From: Terfezia claveryi
Taxonomy: Eukaryota; Ascomycota; Pezizomycetes; Pezizales; Pezizaceae
Reading direction: 5' to 3'
DNA length: 64,000 nucleotides
Assembly (NCBI GenBank): GCA_015179025.1
Contig: WHUX01000005.1
Span: forward strand, 496,001 to 560,000
The notes under the pieces are model-generated. The model searched no databases. It was not told the DNA's origin and was given only the letters and a program-made list of their open reading frames with translations. The first letter of the stretch is position 1. The number at the start of each line of letters is the position of its first letter. Of this stretch, positions 1-9,333 are shown piece after piece. A program made the position numbers and the translations under genes.

Positions 1-1
1 A

Positions 2-481
2 GCGAGCTCAAACTCCTCGATCTACTCCGACACGACCGTCTCCGATACTAGCGATACAGCATCCATCGCCTCGACCATCACTCCCTCAACATACCTCCCC
101 AGCGTCAGCAATACCTACGCCCCTCCTGGCTATGCACAGCAAAACTCTCAGTACCATCACCACCATCCGCACCACCACCCACCTAGGTTTGTAACAGGGG
201 AAGAAAGTCATAGATTTGCGAGCGCGGCAGGAATTCCGATGGCGCTGGAGGCGAGTGCGATGACGGGGGAGAATGTCGATGAGGCGTTTGAGAGGTTGGC
301 AAGGATGATTGTAACGAAGATTGAGTTGGGGGAAGTGGATCCGGATGATCCGAATAGTGGGATTCAGTATGGGGATTTTGGGATGGGGTACGAGGAGAGT
401 GATGGGAGGAGAGGAACGGGGAGAAGAGGGAGTGGAGTGGTGAGGGTGGTTGGTGGGGGCAGGAAGGGTGCATGTTGTTGA
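2..481 (+). CDS. rab4: Rab4-family small GTPase, C-terminal part (5' truncated by window edge)
   Basis: The open frame enters from the left edge and ends in TGA at 479-481. The last 75 or so residues match the C-terminal part of Rab4 GTPases: a G5 box (EASAMTGENV), a following helix (DEAFERLARMIVTKIE), the Rab4-typical GELDP-like segment (GEVDPDDPNSGIQYGD), a Gly/Arg-rich tail and a terminal Cys-Cys, the usual Rab double geranylgeranylation signal. Rab4 proteins act in endosomal recycling at membranes. In front of the G5 box lies a Ser/Thr/His/Pro-rich stretch (about 2-190, including runs of His) that does not look like the compact G4-G5 loop of Rabs; it is probably a lineage-specific insertion. 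The GTP-binding P-loop and NKxD motifs lie outside the window. Family call fairly sure; exact orthology not tested. Confidence 0.8.
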   Translation, partial: ASSNSSIYSDTTVSDTSDTASIASTITPSTYLPSVSNTYAPPGYAQQNSQYHHHHPHHHPPRFVTGEESHRFASAAGIPMALEASAMTGENVDEAFERLARMIVTKIELGEVDPDDPNSGIQYGDFGMGYEESDGRRGTGRRGSGVVRVVGGGRKGACC

Positions 482-1775
482 GGAATACGTCGAGGATGGG
501 GGTTTGGGTGGGAGGAAGAGGGCGGAGATGTATAGACTCTCTGAAAGGTTAGAATTGACGGAGTGTGCCAATGCTTCTTGTTGGGCAGGCTTGTTTGATT
601 TTCATTTGATGGATTGGATGAATGATAAAGTGGGGGAATTAATATCAAAGTTCTCTTTTGGGGTTTTCCAATGGGTGGTACTGTTTGCATATATCTGTTT
701 CTTATGGCTAGCTAGCTACTTGCAAAGTACCTCATTTCTGTCTGTTGTTTCTTCTCTCAGTTTGTGATGCCTTGTTTTGTTTTGTTTGACGTCTCGGTTG
801 TGTATAGGTTCATTGATGGTTTTGTATATGTGTACTCTCTGTGGGCGGTGTATGGGCACTGTCTTTCTAATGATATCTGGCAGACGAACTGATGCATAGT
901 TTAGTAGTAGTAATGTTAATGTATGTATGTTTTTAACTTTGTTGAAATTTTTTTTCCCCTTCTTTTGGTTCAGCTTGAGATTTCAGCCAACCTCCTTCAG
1001 ATAGTGAACTTTGACCCCACCGCTTGACCTAACTCTAAATTAGAGTAACCTCCTCCTTATTCTTAGTTATATTCCGCCGTTAAAATACCTTTGAATCTGG
1101 ATCTAAGTCTCGCTGAGGGCTGGGTTGAGTTGGGGTTGGGGTGTTCATTCGAAAGCGGGGGAGTACCTAGCAGGATGTTGGGGGGGGGGGGGGGGGAATG
1201 TTACCCTGAGAGTTGGTTTGGGGTTCGGTTCGGGTCAGCCCACGGAAGGAAGGGAAGGGAGGGGGAGGGCTGAAATTTTGTTCGTTCTAACACCTCCCCC
1301 CCACAATCCCCCAAAAGAAAAAAAGAAAAGAATTAAAAGAGACAAAACAATCAATAAAATGAAGAAATAAACAAATCCCTCGACTTCAAAGATGTAAAAA
1401 AGTTATTTTTTTTTATCGCCGCGGTAATATACTGTAACCATTAAAAAAAAAAAACCCATATACAGTATCAGATTCGGTGCGCGGGGGGGGCGGGGAGGAG
1501 GGGAACTTATCCCTCTTACTCTCTATATCTCATAGAGCAAGTTTTCTCTTCATATCAGTATGTGCCTTTCTACTGTACTGCTCAACAATGTCCATTTAGA
1601 TCTAGTTGTAGATAGCAAGTTACATTCCGTATTCTAGTATAGTACAGTAGACACAAACCTTAGATAAACAAAAGACAAACAATGTAACCCACAGAAACAA
1701 TCATCACCAAAATCGCTAATTTTATTCCCACCACCCATGGCTCACCCATTTCACTTTCACTCTCTCCAGCCCATA
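482..1775. other. Intergenic, convergent 3' regions of rab4 and NAN1
   Basis: No coding region is recognisable. The stretch holds both 3' untranslated regions and simple sequence: a 17-G run at 1180-1196 and several short A or T runs (about 1315-1455). Short open frames here have no recognisable motifs. Confidence 0.6.
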
Positions 1776-4700
1776 TTACCCATCAATCTCCATTCTGTCC
1801 CCCTCCTCCTCCCCCTCCCCTTTCCCCTCCTCCTCATCCCCTTGCAATGGCGGTCTAGCATACAACCCCATTACCCTCTCGAACACCTCCGCCAAATCCA
1901 TCATTCCATACACCATCTGCATACTCTCCACCACTCCTCCCTCCCCACTGGTGGTCCCCACATGCTCAAACAACACATTACTCAACATCTCAGAGCTCAC
2001 GGGGGTCCTCATATCCAGATCCACCTCCACGTCCTCTGGTATCATGTACTCATCTTCCCTCACTGGAGGAGCAGCGTAAATCGCCGACAAGCCCCGCGCG
2101 GGAGGAGGAGCCTCTACTGCAGCAGAAGCCGGTTGAGAAACCGCAATTGTTGAGGGAGTCAGGTAGTTAACTCTTGCGAAACTATCCAGGTATAGATACC
2201 CACTCCCTACCCCAGTCGGCTCTGCAGGTATGGGAACGGCCTTCAATGCACTCATCGCCACACCGATTCTCACAGTGTTAAACACCGGCAACGGTTTTGA
2301 ATATGCAAGGTCAAAGACTGACAGCACCAATCCCCACTGGCAGTGTTCATTTTCTTCCCTTCGACCAAATAATGTGACTTCCTCCTTACCACTTGCAAGT
2401 TGGAAATTTACACCGACGGCAATCGTCCCCTTAGACATGTCCGCATCCATGAAAAGCTCTTCTGGTCGGGGATTCTCAGAGTGTTGAAGTAGGCGCATGA
2501 TTGGTAATTCCCATTTGACGCGTCCCCGGACAAGGTCAAAGACGATCAGTTTATTCGTACCTAGGATGACTAGATTTCTGTCAATGATGCGTAGCGAGGA
2601 GATACTCCCCGGCTGGAGCCCAAGGAGGGTATGCAGAGTGAGACCGGTAGCGGGGTCAAGGACATAAATTGTGCTGCTGGTCGATGCTCCTGGGGAAGCA
2701 GTAGCTGTTGTAGCCTCAACAACATTTACCGCCACAGCAAGAACACTCCCGTCATAGCTAACTGCTAGAGCCCCACTTGAGGAGGTAGAAGCAATGGCGT
2801 TGCCCTTCACGAAGTGAATCACCTTTCTGCAACCCCAATTGACTTGCACGATATCCTCGCCAGACTTAACCCCCCCTTTCTCCAAATCTTTATGTTTGAC
2901 TACCACTCCCCCACGGGTTCGCACCCGCGCCTTCCATATCCTTACACACCCATCCGCGCCTAAGGTTGCAAACCCGGCATTCTTTGCACTCGGAAGGGCT
3001 ACTAGGTCAAGTACCTTTGCCCCTCCATTGAAGGTTGTAGTAATTGTATCCGGATGTGGCGAGTCCACTCGAGTAACGAGATCCCAAGCAGCATTATCTT
3101 TTCGCCAAAATTTAAGGAAGACCTCTCTGCCACCCGGTGTAGGGGTGCTTGGGTCAAGAAGTGCATGGTCATAGGTATCTTGCATAGGAGGCGACCACTC
3201 GTCCAAGCTTGCAAGCCACTCTCCGTTCTTCGACACAGACAATAGCCGTACATTAGGCTCCACGAGCGAGTTTCCAGATGGGCCAATCTTAACATCTGTT
3301 GCGTGCGTACGAGTGAGTGCCTGTTTCGCTACAGGTCGATCAGAGAAGATATCATACGTCTGGAGATACGGGCACGATTCCGCAGTAGCTGCTTCTGGTG
3401 TGATTAAGAGTGAGGAAGTGGAATGGCTTGAGGTAGCAAGAAGCAGCTGACTTGACTGGGTGGGGTGAATAGCACAGGGAACTCTTGGGGCTGAAAGGCG
3501 GGATGTTAGTTCAGGGACTCCGTCATTTTCCTCCTGTTGCAGGATATCATTGGCAGTGAGCAAACTGGCATCAGGCTGGCTTGGCAGATACACCGGGAGA
3601 GAAGCGGCTTGGATTCCAGCGATGTTTGCCTTCGGCTTGAGCTCGGTAGTTGAAAGGACCATGACGGAGTTATCAGAGAGGCGGATACCATACGATGTAC
3701 CGGAAGGGGATACAACGATGTGCTCAATTGCGGAGGTTAAGTGCGGGAGGAATTCCTTGTGACCAGTATCGATTTGCCATAAAACAAGGACGGTTTCATT
3801 ACCTCCGGAGATGAGATAGTTCCCTTTATAAATGGGTTAGGGTTAGGGACTTTCTAATGTCAATGACCAGGAGTTCTGGCGCGAGTGCTTACCATCTTTA
3901 GAGAACTGGACCGACCCCACAACATTTCTATGCCAATGCAGCCGCCTCATATCTTTCAGCTTCTCTCCGTGGCTGTCGTGATTTAGTATATTGTGCCACA
4001 TGTATATTTGTCCCTTCACATCCCCCACGGCAACATATCCCTTGGCTCGTCCATCTCCCTTCTGTTCACCCTTCTTGTCAATTCTCAGGTTGACATCGAG
4101 AACGTTCACATCCATGCAGCTGATTTCAGAATCAACTGTGTAAAATCTCCATGTTCCCCAAACACCCTTTTGTTCCTCCTCAGTGACTCTCGATTTGTTA
4201 CCTATCCATAGAGTGTGCCCAGAGATTGCAACTATCAAGGTTCCCTTGGCCAGCACCTTGAATGATGTAACTGGCCCCGGGACCTTGTGTAATTTCCGCA
4301 GCCGTGGTCCAGAAATACTCTTCTTTTTGGTTTGTTCTGCTTCGAGGAAGGTTTGGAAGAATCCCCATGGTGACTTCTTCAACTCCTTCTCAATCAGCTG
4401 ATCCGTAAATGATTTATGATTCTTGTGTTTCTCTATAGCCTTCTTATCGGCAGATTTTCGCGGCGTTTCGGTCGATTCCTTGGAAGGGCCCTTCTCCGGT
4501 TCCTTCTGATTCTTATTCTTCACCAGAAGTTGGTCTCGCGGTTGTGCTACGAGATAAACCACTCTCTTCCCGACAGTAACCTTTTCCAAATCTCCTTTCT
4601 TCTGATCCTTTGCTATTACCTCTTCGTCTGCACAAGCCTCCATCAGGAGAATGTCGTAATCTGTGTCCCATTTCCCCATAAGCTCTCCCTCGGCCCAGTT

Positions 4701-5574
4701 CCACAAGAAAATCTTCCCAGAGTAGGTTGTGACAAATACCTGGTTCTCGTTGGCTGGGTCGAGACAGTAGGAGACGATACGCTTCTCGGATGTAGGTGGT
4801 AAGTCGTGATTGCTGCCTGGAATGTTGAAGATACGGTTCAGGAGGGAAGTTTTCGTGGAGTAGACGCGGAGGGCGTGTGGGAGGGCCAAAAATATGTATC
4901 TGAGGGAGGATTAGCAAATTCGATTGGTAGAAATACGACGAAATCCGGGTAACAAACTGTTCATCTTTGGAAAATGCAGGCGCAATGGGCAGAAATTTCC
5001 CCCCTCCAGAATGGAAAGTTCGGTACATCGGTATTAAATCATCCTCCTCTTCAATCTCCTCCCGCTCCACCTCACTTTCCTCCACTGGTACCACAGCCTT
5101 TGCCTTTGCGTGGCTGTTTTTCCTTGATATTCCCAGAATCGATGCCTGCTCCTTCTTACTGAGCTTCGCGGACGTATCCTCTGTTCTTATGAGCTTGCCA
5201 TTTTCCAACTTTATTCCTTGTGCTGCTCGCAATGCCATAGCTTGTTTCTTCTTGCTTATTTTCGCCCCATCCTTCAGAATATCACCGGGTATCTCTACGA
5301 GCTGAATAGGCGGACTAGGTACGGGTGCCTGAAGCTGGATAGTAGGTTGCTCGGTCTTCTTGTTGTCTTTCTTCTGCTTCTTACCAGGTGGTGCGGGTTC
5401 TGGAATCTCAGCAGCTACCACCGCCTCGAGTTCTTCCTCCCAGTCCTCGCCCAAAGACTGCTGATGCTTTCCCACCTTTCTCGCCTTCACAGTGGCCGTT
5501 TCAGCAGCTGCTTTACTCGGGGCGGCCTTCGTCTTCCTGTGCGCAGTCACAGGGGTCTCCGAGTAGGGAGCCAT
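1776..5574 (-). CDS. NAN1: NAN1/UTP17 (WDR75-like) WD-repeat protein of the SSU processome
   Basis: Three exons on the minus strand: 5574-4958, 4899-3893 and 3823-1776 (introns of 58 and 69 bp, donors GTTTGT and GTAAGC). They join into 1223 codons. The first roughly 205 residues are Lys/Glu-rich and low complexity. Two beta-propeller regions follow, with typical blades: FSKDEQYIFLALPHALRVYS across intron 1, and GNYLISGGNETVLVLWQ directly after intron 2, the latter characteristic of the Nan1/WDR75 family. The C-terminus is acidic. Nan1 is part of the t-Utp/UtpA subcomplex that binds nascent pre-rRNA in the nucleolus and is needed for 18S maturation. The ATG at 5574 was chosen because an upstream in-frame Met (5733) would add a non-conserved extension. 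The gene is divergent from RPB10, with 317 bp between the start codons. Confidence 0.88.
3834..3848 (-). repeat. Telomere-like repeat inside NAN1 intron 2
   Basis: The plus strand reads GGGTTAGGGTTAGGG, that is CCCTAACCCTAACCC in the sense of the NAN1 transcript. It ends 9 bases before the 3' splice site (AG at 3825-3824), and each CTAAC within it fits a fungal branch-site consensus. TTAGGG is the usual telomere repeat of filamentous ascomycetes. Confidence 0.85.
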
Positions 5575-5891
5575 TGCGGTATGTAGCTGGATCGGGCACT
5601 GCCGGACCGAGACGATTTGATGGTGAAGAATTGTGGGGGTAATTTTTACTGTGCTGAAACCGAGGACGAATCTTTTTTGCGAAAGGCGAGGCTCTTGCGA
5701 AGTTGACAATCTTGGCAGCTGATGCAGCATCACGTGAGGGAATCTTTGTGTTTAGCCAAGTCGCATCGGCATAGCATCGCGAACTTTCTTTCATTTATCA
5801 GCAACAAGTATCCAATACTCCATCACGGCATAGCCCAGATCAGTGTTTGGACCATTTCATTGAACCGCAATCTATCCGCTTCGCCGGCAAG
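5575..5891. promoter_or_regulatory. Bidirectional promoter region NAN1 / RPB10
   Basis: 317 bp separate the divergent start codons of NAN1 (minus) and RPB10 (plus), so both promoters and 5' leaders must lie here. No specific factor site is claimed. Confidence 0.55.
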
Positions 5892-6356
5892 ATGATTATT
5901 CCAGTTCGATGCTTTTCTTGTGGAAAGGTACACAGGCCCGTTTCGAGACTGCCATCACTAACTATTCACCGCCGGACTCCCCCGGCTGTCTTCTACTTCT
6001 CATAAACTGATTTCTACCTCTACGCAGGTTACCGGCGACCTTTGGGAGCGATACCTCAAGCTACTTGAGGAAGGCGTCAACGAGCAGGGAGAGAGAATGA
6101 GTGATGGGTAATATATCCCACCCTTATACACCACTTCACCCCACGAACCGTCGTCTAACACTGATCAAACAGTGAGGCAATGGACAAATTAGGCTGCAAG
6201 AGATACTGCTGCCGACGGATGATCATGACGCACGTGGACCTCATTGAGAAGTTTCTCCGGTTCGGCTCCTCGCTGCAATATTGCTGGCGACCCTGACGAC
6301 TAACTCTTCCTACAACTAGGTACAACCCATACGAGAGAAACCGCCAGGCTGCATAG
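5892..6356 (+). CDS. RPB10: RNA polymerases I, II and III shared subunit Rpb10 (RPABC5)
   Basis: Four small exons: 5892-5927, 6028-6107, 6173-6259 and 6320-6356. They join into 79 codons ending in TAG. The product carries the complete Rpb10 zinc site: N-terminal CFSCGK and, downstream, a Cys-Cys pair in [20 protein letters not shown], followed by RYNPYE. Rpb10 is a structural zinc protein of all three nuclear RNA polymerases. The usual length is about 70 residues; the extra ones lie in the middle ([18 protein letters not shown]). Introns are 100, 65 and 60 bp. The third donor is GTTCGG, a weak site, but the splice is fixed by the conserved FLRYNP junction. The gene is too fragmented to appear as a long open frame. 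Confidence 0.93.
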
Positions 6357-7936
6357 GAGTCCTTCAGCTATTGGGATCAAGCAAGCTTTATAACTATAAG
6401 CTTATGGTTTGATGAGTCTTAATATGTGTAGGAGTAGGAGAATCAGTTGCAAGTGCAAGAAGGACTTGAGAAGCCTTGTAGGAGGTGGCAGAGTTGAAGA
6501 TAACTGGTGTATTTTTTTTCTTCTGTTTAAAAAAAGGCCCAGTACTCGTGTGCACCTCCATCGGGGGAGGTATGACGAAGATAACAGTGTACTTTTGCAG
6601 GAAGGACCCTTCTAAATTGTATTTATATGATATCTTTACTTCACACTCGCGTACTATTGGTCTTTTTGTGCTGGCCTTGTGGAGCCCGCTGAAGCTAGAT
6701 TGAATATGAATATTGCGCAGTTCAGGGTAAGGCGGCTGAGGCAAAGTAGAATCTCCAGGCTCAAGTATTTCTCCGTTTAGTATCTGTTGGTACGTGATAG
6801 TTCCTCGCTTGATTTCTGATATTTGCGGTTTTCAACCGAAGAACTGAAAGCTTTTCGAAAACCCCAGTCAGGGGACAGCTGCCAAGTAAGAGAAGACCAA
6901 TTACCCTGAACCCCACATCTCCCTCCTCTCCTATCACCCAAGAGACAGACTACACTACAAGTGGGTTTACCTACACAAAGGTTCACCCCAAAAGTACCAA
7001 CCAGTACTTCATTCCGTGGCAATCACTCTCTCCTCTTTAAAACGGTGCCAGCATGGGATGATCAGAATGACAATGATAAACGCGATGCCAAAGGAGCTAA
7101 GGTATGCAACTTCCACAAACATCTCTAGATATCATAGTTTGGAGGACAAAAGTAGTCAACTGACTTTGAAATACAGGCGGGGGTACGGTTCTGCGGGAAA
7201 TAAGAGGGAAAGTCCTCGACATAAAGGAGGTGAGGCTGTAGTTGTGTGGGAAGTCAGATATCGAGCGATTAGGGTATGGAGGGACAAGGCCTATATTTGA
7301 GCGAAGGTAGTGAACCTGATAGAGATGGGTCGGGCGAGTAAGATTTCAAGGATGCAAGTGGGGCAGGGTTTTGTTGTGCAGATGGCTTGGAATACTTGGT
7401 GCTGGTTCATTTACTATGGAGTTTGCTGTGGTGTTGATTGATTTGCTGTGTTGGTTGATTTGCTGGATTAATCATGCGGTGATGTTGGCTATTTTAACGT
7501 AGCTTCTTTAAGTCAGTTTTCTCTAGTTCATAATGTCTGTTGGGTACGATAATGGGAGAGAAAGGTGAAAGGAGAGAGCAAGATAGATGCGTTTGAGGTA
7601 AGGTAGAAGGTATCGGATGTGTTCGGCGTGGATGGTAATGAGACTAAATATTGAGGATGTTGCTGATGGGTAGCCTCATGATACTGTTGATGGGCTTGAG
7701 ATAAAGAGGTTCGGAGGTTACTTGATGGAGAGAGAGATCCATTATTAATCAATTCATTTTTGCTTTATCAGTGGGACGAGGGCAATTTGCAGTTTATACC
7801 ATTCATATTGCATGCATAATATGAGTAACTAGAGAATTTAATGACATCAGAACTGGTATTGATACATGCAATGACTATCTGCATTATGCTGTTCATCATT
7901 ACCCTCATCTTGTAGAGCCAAGACGCTGAGCCACCA
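6357..7936. other. Intergenic, no gene recognised
   Basis: About 1.6 kb between the 3' end of RPB10 and the 3' end of the Nudix gene (convergent). Scattered open frames of up to 116 codons occur on both strands. None shows a domain motif, a plausible splice partner or a codon pattern like the neighbouring genes. Confidence 0.5.
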
Positions 7937-8920
7937 CTATTTCAACCACCACCCTTCCCTCCTCTTCCTCTCAATCCACCTCCCTCTCTCTTCCTCCGTC
8001 CACTCCTTCACTTCCCCCTCCCAAGTCTCTAGCCCAGACCGATGCATATTCTCCCACGGATCCCAAACCCCGGTATTCGGCGAGATTCCCCCCGTAAACA
8101 GCGCATGGTGCACGACATAAGTCCTCTTAATCTTCCCACTCCCATCCATATTCTCTACAGGTACATTTGGGGGTAACTTCTTGAAAATATTCGGCAGCCA
8201 TTCCGCCGTTTCGGCCCACATCTGGGGATACGGGATTTGTGGCGTGTGGGGTTTGGGGAGGTAGGTAAATATTTCAGGGCGCATTTCTTCGGTTTCAGTG
8301 GGTTGACCGGCGCAAAAGGGGAGCGGGGCGAGGTAGACGTGGATTTCGAGGATGGGGAGGTTGTTGTTTGTGATGAGGAAGGGGGTTAGGGTAGATGACG
8401 GGGTGGTGAGGGGAGCGAGGGATTCAAGGAAGAGGATGCCGATGGGCAGGAGGGAGGTTGGGGCGATAGTGAGGGTGGATTCTTCCTGGAGGGAGGTTAG
8501 TTTGTGTGTGGAGAGTGGGGCCCGGAGAATAGTCCAGGTGATTTAAGTACCTCTAGCTCACGGGTAGCACCTTCGACGATAGTTTCCCCGTGTTCGACTT
8601 TCCCACCGTAGCCATTATCTATGCACCAGGAATCGTGTTAGCAAGATATCTTGTTTTGCTGCTGTGTTGCCCGCTCAGGGGCTGTACATATTCCATGATC
8701 TCAGGGCTAATCTCGCATCCAGCTAGAGCCGAGCAACAGTGATCCTCCCAGGCCAATTCCAGGGTAGATTGGGTATTTGGGAAAAATACTAATACATACA
8801 CTTTCCAACGCCAAATCCCCTCTTTTTATACCCTAGCACAACTATTCCCTTCTCAAAGTCGATTGGGTATATTAGGGTATACAGTTTCCGGGGCTTGTCG
8901 TAAAACTCAGGATTTTGCAT
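7937..8920 (-). CDS. MTH1/NUDT1-like Nudix hydrolase
   Basis: Three exons on the minus strand: 8920-8800, 8618-8551 and 8485-7937 (introns 181 and 65 bp), 245 residues. It starts with a strand pattern like MTH1 (RKLYTLIYPI, GYKKRGFGVGK). The Nudix box runs over residues 46-68 (G46, E52, R60, E61, E64, E65) and crosses the second intron. Downstream segments resemble MTH1 (EIHVYLA, ETEEMRPEIF, PYPQMW). Members sanitise oxidised purine nucleoside triphosphates such as 8-oxo-dGTP. Two oddities: the box Gly near its end is Thr67, and there is a Ser/Thr/Pro-rich stretch around residues 80-100 that MTH1 lacks. Substrate is inferred from family only. It is divergent from NOC2. Confidence 0.82.
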
Positions 8921-9333
8921 CTGGTATGCCGCTGCCTATGTGGTGGACGGGTATATATACTTTCCGTTGATTTAAACAACTAGGTACTGCGTCCTGCAAT
9001 AGCAATGGTAGCAATGCCGAAAAAAAGGAGTATCAAGCAGAACAGGGAGAAGGCGAGCATAACACGAGAAATAAGCAGAATACGAGAAGCAAGCATAACA
9101 CGAGAAGCAGAACCCGTGAAGCAAGCAGAACACGAGACCAACTGCTTGCAGTCACATGATCCCCCGACCTCTATGTAGCGCCATATCTGATAGCGCACCG
9201 CCAAGATTTACACCTCAAAGCGGTTAAGCTCACGACACAATTAACGAGTTATTTTTTTTTGGACAAGTTAAGTTGCAGCTTCCGAACATCGCACAATCTC
9301 CTACCCACCAATTGCAGCCCCGTCAATAGCACA
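8921..9333. promoter_or_regulatory. Bidirectional promoter region Nudix gene / NOC2
   Basis: 413 bp between divergent start codons. It contains the degenerate purine-rich repeat listed at 9046-9138 and a T run near 9251-9259. No transcription factor site is claimed. Confidence 0.5.
9046..9138. repeat. Degenerate AAGCA(G/T)AA(C/T)ACGAGA repeats
   Basis: Four to five imperfect copies of a unit of roughly 15-20 bases (for example AAGCATAACACGAGAAGCAG) lie head to tail in the Nudix/NOC2 divergent promoter. Confidence 0.6.

Noticed and set aside
4513..5733. Upstream Met at 5733 as NAN1 start
   Set aside because: It would add 53 non-conserved residues and use much of the short divergent promoter; the ATG at 5574 fits better.
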